64,000 nt of DNA from G963677325 sp963810555 (GTDB lineage: Bacteria > Bacteroidota > Bacteroidia > Bacteroidales > Prolixibacteraceae), in the NCBI GenBank assembly GCA_963810555.1, contig CAWENX010000018.1:62001-126000 (forward strand). The letters are read 5' to 3'. The notes beneath the pieces are model-generated. The model had not been told where the DNA came from. It made no database searches and saw nothing but the letters and a program-made list of their open reading frames with translations. This document shows, piece after piece, positions 45,017 to 54,971 of this stretch (positions are counted from its first letter, which is position 1; each line of letters begins with the position of its first letter). The position numbers were made by a program, and so were the translations under genes.

Positions 45017-45242
45017 CATGTAAATAAATTACATTTCCAGGAGTTTATACAGAAGTTCTATGGATAGTCACATCTTTTTTAACTCAGATTAAAAAATTTT
45101 AGTCGGTAATTTTTGAATTTGAGCATATTACATATCTTTCCTCGAAATTTGATTGCTTAAAAATAACTCCTCGTAATCCTCTGTATTTTAATACGGGAAA
45201 TAAGAAAATCTTCTTACTGAATGCGTAATAAAGGATATTTCC

Positions 45243-46016
45243 TTAATCTTTTACAAGACGCACTGAAAATCCGTTTGTGAATAAGTATTGTCCGCGGTAA
45301 ACGGCGGAGTTGTTATTGGACAATTCGTAATAGACAGACCCGTAAAGCCCCGAAGAGGCTGACCACCAGGCACCCGATTTACCGGCAAGGTCAAATCCGC
45401 TGAAACTGCTGCGGACACCTCCCGGGAGGGCGGTGAATCCTGATACGTTAGTAGCCCCGGTATTGGGAGAGAACCAGTGTATCTTTCCTTCTTCTTTTAG
45501 TTTTCCTCCGGCAATATTGCTTACCACTCCCCAGTCTTCATTAAAAACTGAGCCGGCATCAAGATATTGGATCAGTATCCGCCATTCTTCGTCTGCAGGC
45601 ACATGCCAGCCTGTGGGAGCGATATTGTTTGGACTGGTCACAGCAAGCCAGTTATAGAGCCGGCCATAAATTGGCGGATAGCTGCTGTCTTCCTCGTAGT
45701 CACAATAGGCTTCGTAGCTAACATAAGACCAAATCTCATCATCGGCGACATGAGTTATATCAGACATGTTGCGGTATTTGGTCGTTCGCAGGTTTTCAGC
45801 CATCCAGGTCTGGGTGCCGATCGTGATGGTCTTATACGTGTTGCCTTCCTGGTCGGTCATCGTGCCGTAAGTAAGCCCCTGTTTAAAAACGATGGGAGCG
45901 GTAAGATCGGTGACGTTGTTTGAATCATTGCCTCCCGAATCTTTTGTGCACCCGTTAATAAGAGCCACACAAAAAACAGCAAGTAATGCAGCAAAGGATA
46001 CGAAAATTCTTTTCAT
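45243..46016 (-). CDS. Fib_succ_major domain lipoprotein
   Basis: 257 residues: lipoprotein signal (VALINGC) and one Fibrobacter-major-paralogous domain with its typical opening MTDQEGNTYKTITIGTQTWMAENLRTTKYRN, the YGRLYNWLAV segment and the C-terminal GFSVRLVKD. These beta-rich, C-type-lectin-like proteins are exposed at the surface of many Bacteroidota; roles are mostly unknown. Start at ATG 46016, since the upstream in-frame ATG gives no proper signal. Confidence 0.88.
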   Translation of the reverse strand: MKRIFVSFAALLAVFCVALINGCTKDSGGNDSNNVTDLTAPIVFKQGLTYGTMTDQEGNTYKTITIGTQTWMAENLRTTKYRNMSDITHVADDEIWSYVSYEAYCDYEEDSSYPPIYGRLYNWLAVTSPNNIAPTGWHVPADEEWRILIQYLDAGSVFNEDWGVVSNIAGGKLKEEGKIHWFSPNTGATNVSGFTALPGGVRSSFSGFDLAGKSGAWWSASSGLYGSVYYELSNNNSAVYRGQYLFTNGFSVRLVKD

Positions 46017-46123
46017 AGGTAAATAGTTATTAATCAATCATTCAAATGAACCGGTTCAACCGGATGGATTATAATAAACCAGAACTAAGAAGATTAAAAA
46101 CATACTCAAAGATAGTAATATTT

Positions 46124-46490
46124 TTATTCATTATCATCGCTTCCTTTCGTGACTTTTACGCTAAAAGAATTATTTTCTTCAATATATAATAAGCCTGATG
46201 TTAAAAGATCGTTCTCCTTGAATAAAGCTGACCAATACATATATATACAAAGTCTCCAAAGCTCATCCTGATGTTTCTTGACTGAACCGGATGCAGGTAT
46301 TTCACAGAGCTTTTTCAATCTTTACACCGTTTATGTCCACTGCTTGAATAGAAACTATAATGCTTTTTCTTCTTTTCCAATTCATCTCAAGAATCCAATG
46401 ATTATAAGACGGATAGAAAATAAAAATTCGGTAAGTTTTCGGGAGAGAATAAAATTCGGCAACACAAAGCCTCATTATGACTTGCATCAT
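46124..46490 (-). pseudogene. Possible frameshifted small gene, unknown
   Basis: Two overlapping minus-strand frames read like one protein: the first ends SIIVSIQAVDINGVKIEKAL (stop 46302), the second continues KKLCEIPASGSVKKHQDELWRLCIYMYWSALF to a stop at 46124. Charged, periodic sequence on both sides of the joint suggests coding origin and a one-base shift near 46305. No family recognised, and a plus-strand frame covers the same DNA, so this is tentative. Confidence 0.3.
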
Positions 46491-46843
46491 CTCCTGTCTT
46501 ATATTGATCTTTATCTGCTCTTAATTTGTATTTTTACGAATGAGGATGAGATAAAGAGTGGAAAAAATCCGGGGTAGGATCAAGAGAATCCTGTCATTTT
46601 GTCAGTATATCATTTGTTATTAAGCTCAAAATCTTTTCATTATTTTTCAGATACGGTATTTTCGTCGGATTTAGAAAGAAACATTAAGTGGATTAATTCT
46701 GTATAATTTAATCTGCCTTTAAATTAGTTGAGATGAATTAAATTCGTGGTTCAAATTCGGTGGAAATAGAATGATAAGCAGTATCATTTTTATATCATAA
46801 ATAAATTGTATAATTAATAGAGATAAGGTAATATAAATACCAT

Positions 46844-48616
46844 ATGAGTGAATCTGTTAAGAAAAAAGTGACAATTTCCGGTTTGCGCAATGCTTTTAAA
46901 TTATATCGCTTCATCAAACCTTTTCAGGCTGAATATGCGCTGGGATTGTTTTTTCTTTTGGGTTCAAGTCTTGCGAGTTTAGCATTTCCAAAACTTTTGG
47001 GAGAGCTTGTTAATTCAGGGAACAAAAGCGGTATCGGGAGTGAAATGACAAGGATAGCTCTAACCCTTGGAGCCGTTTTGATTATTCAGGCCACATTTTC
47101 TTATTTCCGGGTTGTCCTGTTTGTAAATGTCACCCAAAAATCACTCGCGTTGCTGCGCCAGGAAACTTACAATCATCTGATAAAACTGCCTTTGAAATTT
47201 TTTGAAAAGCGCAGGGTAGGTGAATTAAACAGCCGGATATCATCTGATGTGACACTTTTGCAGGAAACATTAACTGATACGCTTGCCGAATTTCTACGTC
47301 AGATGATTATTATCACTGGTGGGATAACTTTACTTGCCATCATCTCTATAAAACTGACTCTTTTTATGCTGGCGGTTCTTCCGCCGATCATGATAATGGC
47401 TCGCTTTTTTGGCCGTTATATTCGCCGTTTTTCAAAAGAGGTTCAAAACCGGGTGGCGGAATCTAATACCGTCGTAGAAGAAACTTTGCAGGGAATTCAA
47501 AGTGTGAAAGTATTTACCAATGAATTATTTGAAATCGGACGATACAGGGAAAAGACAAATTCTATAGCATCGCTTGGAATGAAAAGCGGAAGGTATCGCG
47601 GAGCTTTTTCTTTCTTTATCATTCTGGGAATGTGGGGAGCCATGGTTGCTGTTATCTGGAAAGGGTCAACACTGATGGCAGGCGGACATATGGCGGCAGG
47701 AGATCTATTTTCATTTGTGATCTATTCTGCATTTGTCGGGGGAAATATCGGGGGACTTGCTGGTGTATTTGCAAATATTCAGAAATTTATCGGTGCTACG
47801 GATAACCTTTTTGAGTTGTATAAAGTGGATGAAGAGACTTTGATAGAACCGAAAATCCTTGACAAAAAAGATGAATTGAAAGGACAGATCATTTTCAGTA
47901 AGCTGTCGTTTCACTATCCAACCCGGACTGAAGAGGAAGTTTTGAAAGATATAAATTTAGTCATTGAACCAAATCAACTCATTGCTTTGGTTGGGCCCAG
48001 CGGAGCAGGGAAATCGACTCTGGCTTCTCTCATTTTGCAACTGTATTTTCCTACGGGAGGAAAGATTTTATTTGACGGCAGAGACAGTTTGACATTTCCC
48101 CTTTCTGTTTTAAGAAACCAGATTGCACTCGTTCCACAGGATATCTTTCTGTTCGGAGGCTCAATCCGTGAAAATATTGCTTATGGTAAGACGAATGCGA
48201 CAGATGAGGAAATTTATGATGCCTCATTAAAAGCCAATGCTTTGGATTTTATCCTCAGTTTTCCCGAAAAATTTGAGACGATTGTGGGAGAACGAGGTAC
48301 TCAGCTTTCCGGCGGACAACGTCAAAGAATTGCCATTGCAAGGGCAGTGTTAAAGGATCCCAGAATACTGATTCTCGATGAAGCCACATCTTCTCTGGAT
48401 TCCGAATCGGAACGACTGGTTCAGGATGCATTAGAAAATCTCATGGCTCACAGGACTTCCATTGTCATTGCACATCGATTGGCAACAGTCAGGAACGCAG
48501 ATATGATTCTCGTGCTTGATAAAGGACGCATTGTTGAAAAAGGCACCCATGATCAATTAATTCAGATGGATGACGGCATCTACCGTAAATTGAGTGAATT
48601 ACAATTTGTGGGATAG
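46844..48616 (+). CDS. ABC exporter (fused membrane and ATPase domains)
   Basis: 590 residues. Membrane domain about 20-320 (ALGLFFLLGSSLASLAFPKLLGELV, AVLPPIMIMARFFGRYI), then the ATPase with Walker A GPSGAGKST, signature LSGGQRQRIAIARA, Walker B ILILDEATSSLDSE and IVIAHRLAT. Resembles the multidrug/lipid exporters of the BmrA/MsbA class; a second paralogue of the gene at 40663. No partner genes, so substrate is open. Confidence 0.9.
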   Translation: MSESVKKKVTISGLRNAFKLYRFIKPFQAEYALGLFFLLGSSLASLAFPKLLGELVNSGNKSGIGSEMTRIALTLGAVLIIQATFSYFRVVLFVNVTQKSLALLRQETYNHLIKLPLKFFEKRRVGELNSRISSDVTLLQETLTDTLAEFLRQMIIITGGITLLAIISIKLTLFMLAVLPPIMIMARFFGRYIRRFSKEVQNRVAESNTVVEETLQGIQSVKVFTNELFEIGRYREKTNSIASLGMKSGRYRGAFSFFIILGMWGAMVAVIWKGSTLMAGGHMAAGDLFSFVIYSAFVGGNIGGLAGVFANIQKFIGATDNLFELYKVDEETLIEPKILDKKDELKGQIIFSKLSFHYPTRTEEEVLKDINLVIEPNQLIALVGPSGAGKSTLASLILQLYFPTGGKILFDGRDSLTFPLSVLRNQIALVPQDIFLFGGSIRENIAYGKTNATDEEIYDASLKANALDFILSFPEKFETIVGERGTQLSGGQRQRIAIARAVLKDPRILILDEATSSLDSESERLVQDALENLMAHRTSIVIAHRLATVRNADMILVLDKGRIVEKGTHDQLIQMDDGIYRKLSELQFVG

Positions 48617-48887
48617 CTCTTTAAAGTAATCAGTAAACAGTGAACAATTCACCCGAAGGGTTAATATTATATTAGAAGACCGGAAATAATAAACCGGTTA
48701 AAATCTCAAAGGGGGTGACATGATTAATAAGTTAAGAATGGTCAATGAAGAGTTAACAGTTTAGAGTAAGAATTTCTTTCTATGTTTGTTGACAAGTCTG
48801 TTGCAGGAAGTTAACGGAAGTAAAGGCAGGAGTGGCTAAATCCATAACAAAACAGACAGATTTGTACAAATACGATTAATCGCGTCT

Positions 48888-50177
48888 CTACTTTTCAATA
48901 CGATAAAGTGCCTTGCTGTTTCTCACAATAAGAGCTTTATCTGAAATGGCAGGTGTGGCCTTAAATTCTCCCTCCATCTGGTTTTGAGCCAGCATTTTAA
49001 ATTCTCTGCCTTCCTGAAGCACATATACAATCCCTCTTTTTGAAAAGAAATAGATTTTGCCGTCTGCACAAACAGGTGATGAGTAAAATTCCCCCTTCAG
49101 TTTATTTGTATAAACAACTTTTCCGGTTTCTGCTTCAAGGCAGGTCAGAGTTCCGCGTTCATGAATCATATATAGCAGACCATCTTTTATTACAGGTGAA
49201 GTAATTGCAGGAATATTTTTATCAGTAAAGGTCCAGACAACATTAGTGTTTGAAATATCCCCTTTGCCGTCAGGTTTGACTCCCATTAGCTTTATAGGCT
49301 CCATCAGTCCTGTGGTGAAAATGACTAATCCATTGCTGAACATCGGCATCGATATAGTCGTGTCAGACACATAAGGAATTCTCCATATCTCTTCTCCGGT
49401 CATCGGATTATAAGCGATACAGACTTCAGCCCCGTTACTGATCAATAAGTCTTTGCCATTCAAGTTAATAATAATCGGCGTAATAAAAGCTTTCCTGGCA
49501 ATTGCCGGTTGATTTACATAGTATTCCTGAGGACGGACAGATTTCCAAACCGTCTGACCGGTTTTTTTATTCAGCGCGATAAGGAACTGAATATCGACAC
49601 CTTCAAAATGAAGGATCAGTAAATCCTTGTAAATTATTGGGGAGGAAGCAGGTCCCTGAACATAATCGCACTTCAGGTCTTTACGGGTCCAGACGATTTT
49701 GCCGGAAGAGGTCTCGATACATGCAGTCCCCATTGAACCAAAATGGACATACGCATATCCGTCTTCAATTGCAGGAGTCGGTGTAGCAAATGTATTTAAT
49801 GTGTGAAGCGGAGGCACACTGTCGGGATCAAATACTTCAATGTTATGAATAATCTTTCCGGTTTTCAGATTGGCACAGACTGCAAATAATCTTTTCCCGG
49901 TCGAATCTGCTGTAGTCAGCCAAACCTGATCACCAAAAACAACCGGGGAGGAAGCGCCAATACCATGAATAGGTGTTTTCCATGTAATGTTCTCATTTTC
50001 AGTCCAGGTTAAGGGAAGCCCTTTATTCGAAGATAATCCGTTAAGATCTGAACCCCTGAAAAAAGTCCAGTTTATTTTTTGTAAACTGTTTTCATCAGAG
50101 ATATTTGTTTGAGCATAAACCGGACTTAAAAACAAAAACAAAATAATGGTTCCAATCAGTGAAAATTCTCTATTCAT
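48888..50177 (-). CDS. Exported PQQ-like (BamB-type) beta-propeller protein
   Basis: 429 residues with a signal peptide ending about VYAQ. The mature protein is a run of PQQ-like propeller repeats: KTPIHGIGASSPVVFGDQVWLTTADSTGKRL, ASSPIIYKDLLILHFEGVD, ALNKKTGQTVWKSVRP, CLEAETGKVVYTNKL. Such proteins are frequent in Bacteroidota near sugar-metabolism genes; no PQQ-binding dehydrogenase residues can be named, so it is probably structural or binding. Confidence 0.85.
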   Translation of the reverse strand: MNREFSLIGTIILFLFLSPVYAQTNISDENSLQKINWTFFRGSDLNGLSSNKGLPLTWTENENITWKTPIHGIGASSPVVFGDQVWLTTADSTGKRLFAVCANLKTGKIIHNIEVFDPDSVPPLHTLNTFATPTPAIEDGYAYVHFGSMGTACIETSSGKIVWTRKDLKCDYVQGPASSPIIYKDLLILHFEGVDIQFLIALNKKTGQTVWKSVRPQEYYVNQPAIARKAFITPIIINLNGKDLLISNGAEVCIAYNPMTGEEIWRIPYVSDTTISMPMFSNGLVIFTTGLMEPIKLMGVKPDGKGDISNTNVVWTFTDKNIPAITSPVIKDGLLYMIHERGTLTCLEAETGKVVYTNKLKGEFYSSPVCADGKIYFFSKRGIVYVLQEGREFKMLAQNQMEGEFKATPAISDKALIVRNSKALYRIEK

Positions 50178-50362
50178 GGTATAGTATGGTTTTATTTAAT
50201 TGGGCAAAGATATCTTATTATTTGAAAATTTGCGGTACTATATGAATGGATCAAAATGAATTAAAGAATGAAAGAATAAACGTGACGATGTTATGCTAAT
50301 GTACTGATGGTTATTCTTTAATTCTTTAATTTTCCTGAGACACCAGACTTTAGTCTTTAGCC

Positions 50363-51175
50363 TTATTTCAACTGAAAGTTGATAGGGAAAGTATAATATA
50401 CCGGAACCGGTTTTCCACCCATTAAACCAGGATCCCACGGCGGCATTTTTTTAAGCACCCTTATAGCCTCCTCATCGCATCCAAATCCAATTCCACGAAT
50501 AACCTTAATATGTGAAATTGAACCATCTTTCCCAACGACGAAATTCACGATTACCTTTCCTTGTACACCCGCTTCTACAGCTTTTTGCGGATATTTCAGG
50601 TTTTGCTGCAGAAATTTCATCAATTCTGTTTCACCGCCTGGGAACTGAGGTTCAACCTGCGCCACTAAGAAAGGTTTTTCCTCTTCACCTTCACCGGCAA
50701 TTTTTTCATTCTGTGTGGCAATTGGAGCATTAACATCATTTGTCCCCTTATTAAAATTAACCGCACCTATTGCCGACTTTGATTCAACAATTTCCTTCTG
50801 CATTTTGGGTTCTTCTTCCTGATTTACCTCTACATCAGGTTTAATCACAGGAGGAGTGAACTTGATGGTATTTCTGATTTTAGGTGGCGGTGGTATTTTT
50901 GGAACAACATTTAATGGTTGTTCTTTGGGTTTGGGGATATTGATATTAGATAAGGTTCTCACACTTACCTCCAGTTCTTTTTGTTGCGGTACGATCTTAT
51001 GTACTATATCCTCAGCAAAAGATGCAAAGACAAAAATGGCTGCCGCTACAATTAATGCCCAGAAATGTCTTGCGTATGACCCTTTCCTGTTTTTGTAAGC
51101 GCCATATTCTTTGTTCTTTCCCTCGAATATCAGATCACACCATTCATCGGAATATATGTCGTTTTTTCTTGCCAT
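50363..51175 (-). CDS. TonB family energy-transducer protein
   Basis: 270 residues. Short cytosolic start (MARKNDIYSDEWCDLIFEGKNKEYGAY, a Bacteroidota TonB feature), one membrane helix (FWALIVAAAIFVFASFA), a proline/lysine-rich periplasmic spacer (VVPKIPPPPKIRN), then the TonB C-terminal domain (FPGGETELMKFLQQNLKYPQKAVEAGVQGKVIVNFVV ... VPVYYTFPINFQL). It passes proton-motive energy to outer-membrane receptors. Start at ATG 51175; GTG 51187 is the alternative. No ExbB/ExbD genes adjoin. Confidence 0.92.
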   Translation of the reverse strand: MARKNDIYSDEWCDLIFEGKNKEYGAYKNRKGSYARHFWALIVAAAIFVFASFAEDIVHKIVPQQKELEVSVRTLSNINIPKPKEQPLNVVPKIPPPPKIRNTIKFTPPVIKPDVEVNQEEEPKMQKEIVESKSAIGAVNFNKGTNDVNAPIATQNEKIAGEGEEEKPFLVAQVEPQFPGGETELMKFLQQNLKYPQKAVEAGVQGKVIVNFVVGKDGSISHIKVIRGIGFGCDEEAIRVLKKMPPWDPGLMGGKPVPVYYTFPINFQLK

Positions 51176-51858
51176 TAAATTATTCACTTATTTCATTCTC
51201 TTTTTCAATTTCAGCTTTACTTTTTTACTCTGATTCTTTCGCTAAACCATTTTAATCAGTAAAACATATAATCATTATAGCAAATATTGTGCAACTGTTA
51301 ATATTTTCAGTAAAAAATTCTCAATTGATATGCATTTCTACAATTTTTCAGTTTCTTATGTAAATTCAAATAAAACCGTTACATATATAAAGTTACTGAA
51401 AAATAACTTCATATAATTTATTTAACGTTTTTTTTTTGGAAATGTTTAATTTTCATATATTATTTGTGTAGTGAAGCTGTAAGGAATGAAAATGAAAATG
51501 AAAAATTGGGAAAATGTGTGTATCTCACCTTATCACTCTCTCACCTTCTTATCACTTCAACCAATAAAGGATGGTTTTATCATACAAATACCCCCTGCAT
51601 ACCGTGTACACAGGGGGCTCAGTTGCCTGGTCATAATCAAATAACCAATGCGTATGAAAACATCGGAAATATACTAAAAAATATTTCAGTTACCAAATCG
51701 AAAATACCGACTTTTATGGCTATGCATAACTTACTTATGATTACAAGAAAAGAGCATTATCAGCTTTACTCCTATGCAGGTATCTTCTCTCCTGATCTTT
51801 GTATATCTGTCGCAGAAGCCTTATATTGCTAAAAATCCTATCCTTTAAAAACAGATAA
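51176..51858. other. Gene-poor stretch between TonB and outer-membrane channel genes
   Basis: AT-rich. Includes a CTCAC/TCAC repeat run (51525-51560) and a stem CCCCCTG (51591-51597) with CAGGGGG (51611-51617) around a 13-base loop. The 122-codon frame at 51464-51832 starts at GTG, crosses these repeats and has no recognisable domain; I do not accept it as a gene. Confidence 0.5.
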
Positions 51859-52683
51859 ATGGAACATTCGTTGCAGGCGATCCGGATAAACCTTAAAAAA
51901 ATAGCCCGAATCACCTGTAGGCTTTTAACTCTTTTATTATCATTGATGCTGTGCAATCTTTCTTTTGCACAGCCCCCTGAACCCATTCAGACCGACCGTC
52001 CTGACCAGACTGAAAGCCCTTTTACCGTTCCGAAATACTATCTCCAGGCTGAGTACGGATTTTCATTCGAGAAGACAAACGGCAGCTTACAATCGGTTTA
52101 CTGGCCCTCCGTTCTCTGGAGATACGGGATTAGCAATAGACTGGAATTTCGGCTGGTTACAGAACTGCTCACCTTGAAAACGGAGGATCGGAAAATATCG
52201 GGATTAAATCCCCTGACCGTTGGATTTAAATTGAATTTGTTTAAGAGCCGGGGAGTTATTCCGGCAACCTCCTTTTTAGGTCTACTGACCACTTCCGGCC
52301 TCGGCAGCAAAGAGTTCCGGACAACCCACTATTCTCCTTCCTTTAAATTTGCCATGGAGAACGACCTTTCCGACCAGATGACGATCGGTTATAACCTGGG
52401 CGCTCAATGGAACGGGGAAACGTCTGATCCCTCTTTTCTCTACAGCCTATCCATCGGATTTGCCATTATCAGGAACCTCAGCGGATACACGGAAATATAC
52501 GGTTACTTCCCTTACAGATCTATACCTGACCATCGGTTTGACACGGGAGTATCCTACCTTATTAGCAAGAACATCCAGACGGACCTTTCCGGTGGACTGG
52601 GACTGAGCAGGGAATCACCTGCTTTTTATATTGCAGCGGGTTTTTCATTCCGGTTCAGTACGGTAAAATCAAATAAATTATGA
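51859..52683 (+). CDS. Outer-membrane channel-like transporter (Phenol_MetA_deg family)
   Basis: 274 residues with a signal peptide ending at FAQ, then the family opening PIQTDRPDQTESPFTVPKYYLQAEYGFSFEK and a beta-barrel pattern of alternating strands (FRLVTELLTLKTED, LSIGFAIIRNLSGYTEIYGYFPY) to a C-terminal aromatic strand (FYIAAGFSFRF). Family members are trimer-free outer-membrane barrels of uncertain cargo. It precedes an Nramp metal-ion gene by 75 bp on the same strand, so it may be the outer-membrane partner for that import; inference. Confidence 0.78.
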   Translation: MEHSLQAIRINLKKIARITCRLLTLLLSLMLCNLSFAQPPEPIQTDRPDQTESPFTVPKYYLQAEYGFSFEKTNGSLQSVYWPSVLWRYGISNRLEFRLVTELLTLKTEDRKISGLNPLTVGFKLNLFKSRGVIPATSFLGLLTTSGLGSKEFRTTHYSPSFKFAMENDLSDQMTIGYNLGAQWNGETSDPSFLYSLSIGFAIIRNLSGYTEIYGYFPYRSIPDHRFDTGVSYLISKNIQTDLSGGLGLSRESPAFYIAAGFSFRFSTVKSNKL

Positions 52684-52758
52684 TAAATCCAACACCGATC
52701 CTATGTTTTGTTAACAATTATGAGGTTTAAATTGTTAAACAGTATTGAGAATAATCTT

Positions 52759-54678
52759 ATGGAAGAAATGCATAAGGAAACATCAAAGAAGAAATTTGAC
52801 CTATCGAAGGAATCGCTTTCCGAAGTACATTCCACCGTCCGGATACCGGGCGGACCTGGCTTATGGAAAAAGATGCTTGCCTTTTTCGGGCCAGCTTACC
52901 TGGTCAGTGTGGGTTATATGGATCCCGGCAACTGGGCCACCGATATTGCCGGAGGCAGCCAGTTCGGATATAAGCTGATCTGGGTGCTGCTTATGTCGAA
53001 CATTATGGCTGTCCTGCTTCAAAGCCTCAGCACCAGGTTGGGTATTGTGAGGAGAAGAGACCTCGCCCAGGCTTCAAAGGAAACTTACTCATCCTTTACA
53101 AATGCCGTTCTGTATATTCTTGCAGAGATAGCCATTGCAGCCACCGACCTTGCAGAGGTCCTGGGAATGGCCATCGGTCTTAACCTGTTGTTTCATCTCC
53201 CGATTTTATGGGGAGTGTGCCTCACCTTTACGGATACCTTTCTGCTTCTTTTCCTTATCAATCGGGGAATGAGGGTAATGGAAGCCTTTATCCTTGGATT
53301 GATTAGCATTATCGGCATGGCATTTATGGTTGAAGTTTTTTTTGCCAAACCGGATGCGGGAAGTCTTCTCACGGGTTTTATTCCGACCCTTCCCAACAGC
53401 GCGGCTTTATATATTGCCATAGGTATCATAGGGGCCACGGTTATGCCGCATAACCTTTACCTGCACTCCTCGCTTGTACAGAGCAGGAGATTGGGCGAGA
53501 GCCACGAAGAGAAAAAGGAAGCGATCCGCTATAATTTTATGGATTCAGTCATTGCTTTGAATTTGGCTTTTTTTGTCAATGCCGCTATCCTTATCCTTTC
53601 GGCAGCCACTTTTTATAAAGCCGGGATGTTCAATGTGTCGGAAATCCAGGATGCACATCGTTTTCTCCAGCCCCTGTTAGGCACCCAACTGGCTCCTGTA
53701 TTATTTGCCGTGGCACTGATAGCCTCGGGACAAAGCTCCACACTGACAGGGACCCTTGCAGGCCAGATTGTGATGGAAGGATATATGAATATAAGAATAC
53801 AGCCCTGGATAAGGAGAATGATTACACGGCTCCTTGCCATTATCCCTGCAGTCATTACCATTCTCATCTTTGGGCCGCAATCAACAGGCAGATTGCTGAT
53901 TCTTAGCCAGGTCATTCTCAGCCTGCAGTTGGGATTTGCGGTCGTTCCGCTGATCCATTTTGTAAGCGACAAAGAAAAAATGGGAAGTTTTGCAATAGGC
54001 AGGGGAATAAAAATCATTGCATGGATTATTGCCCTGGTGATTATTGTCTTAAATGCAAAACTTATTGTGAATGAAATTGTCACCTGGTGGAACACCGGCA
54101 CAGCCAGGACAATTCTTATACTGATCGTGATTCCTGTTGCTGTTGGTGCAGGAATCCTTCTTTTGAACATCACTTTACAACCATTCATTAAAAGATTCTT
54201 TATGAGAACTATCCGTACACCCCACACGGCTGCGGTATTGTCTGACATTGCAACAAAGCCGGTCTATTCGCATATTGCCATTGCGATTGATTTCAGCCCC
54301 AACGACAATTCAGTGATCCGTCATGCCCTTTCCCTTGCCCACGCCGAAAGCAAGATTCTTATCATTCATGTGGTTGAAACAGCAGGAGCCATTATTATCG
54401 GCAACGAGATAAATGATTTTGAAACACACGACGACAAAGCCCTGCTTGAAAGTTATTCTGCATTTCTGAAACAGAATGGCTTTGATGCAGACATTGAGCT
54501 GGGTTTCGGGAATCCCAGGAAAATCGTTCCGAAAATTGTCAATGATTTCGGTGCAGATATTCTTGTAATGGGAGCCCACGGCCATAAAGGAATAAAGGAC
54601 ATCATCTTCGGCACCACGGTAGATACAGTCAGGCATAGGGTAAATATTCCGGTCTTTATAGTCAAAGGAACGACCTGA
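52759..54678 (+). CDS. mntH: Nramp-type Mn2+/Fe2+ transporter fused to a universal-stress-protein domain
   Basis: About 639 residues. The Nramp part (1-450) has the metal-binding helix 1 sequence SVGYMDPGNWATDI and helix 6 GATVMPHNLYLHSSLVQSR with the MPH motif. The C-terminal 140 residues are a UspA domain (HIAIAIDFSPNDNSVIRHALSLAHAESKILIIHVVE, ILVMGAHGHKGIKDIIFGTTVDTVRHRVNIPVFIV) with the ATP-binding G-x2-G-x9-G-like loop. The fusion may gate transport by nucleotide; inference. Start at ATG 52759, with ATG 52720 as alternative. Confidence 0.9.
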   Translation: MEEMHKETSKKKFDLSKESLSEVHSTVRIPGGPGLWKKMLAFFGPAYLVSVGYMDPGNWATDIAGGSQFGYKLIWVLLMSNIMAVLLQSLSTRLGIVRRRDLAQASKETYSSFTNAVLYILAEIAIAATDLAEVLGMAIGLNLLFHLPILWGVCLTFTDTFLLLFLINRGMRVMEAFILGLISIIGMAFMVEVFFAKPDAGSLLTGFIPTLPNSAALYIAIGIIGATVMPHNLYLHSSLVQSRRLGESHEEKKEAIRYNFMDSVIALNLAFFVNAAILILSAATFYKAGMFNVSEIQDAHRFLQPLLGTQLAPVLFAVALIASGQSSTLTGTLAGQIVMEGYMNIRIQPWIRRMITRLLAIIPAVITILIFGPQSTGRLLILSQVILSLQLGFAVVPLIHFVSDKEKMGSFAIGRGIKIIAWIIALVIIVLNAKLIVNEIVTWWNTGTARTILILIVIPVAVGAGILLLNITLQPFIKRFFMRTIRTPHTAAVLSDIATKPVYSHIAIAIDFSPNDNSVIRHALSLAHAESKILIIHVVETAGAIIIGNEINDFETHDDKALLESYSAFLKQNGFDADIELGFGNPRKIVPKIVNDFGADILVMGAHGHKGIKDIIFGTTVDTVRHRVNIPVFIVKGTT

Positions 54679-54971
54679 ATCCGGTCAATTCAGGGCAAAC
54701 ATGCACCTAAAAACCCTTGTTTTTCATTACATTATAATTAGCAGAATGGGCAATAAAAAGCAGAAGGCTTCTGTTTTAATAATGTTACAATTATTTATTA
54801 TTGCTAAATGAAATATGTACCATTTATTTCGTATATTATAAAGAAATAATGAGGATCAAAAACTTTGTGCGGATATAATCGTAAACAATAAAATAATCCA
54901 TGTAAAGTGATTATAAACAAAATGAATGACTATTGAATAATCCCGATTCATAGGGAATTGACTATTAAACA

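Larger units (their letters stand above)
44006..45242. other. 1.2-kb gene-free stretch with several repeat families
   Basis: Holds a palindrome TCCCGCACTTGCGGGA (44036-44051) among ACGAAT repeats, several short TTATTAATAAG palindromes with AATAAGGGA words (44290-44500), a CTA-type 7-bp tract (44575-44600), TTCGT steps 10 bp apart near 44600, and two 11-bp arrays (44854-44919, 44962-45016). The 134-codon frame at 44663-45067 crosses both arrays and is judged not to be a gene. Confidence 0.65.

Noticed and set aside
44663..45067. 134-codon plus-strand frame with several cysteines
   Set aside because: It runs through two 11-bp repeat arrays, has no recognisable domain, and its sequence follows the repeats rather than codon structure.
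51464..51832. 122-codon frame starting at GTG
   Set aside because: Crosses TCAC repeats and a stem-loop, has no known domain and no promoter.
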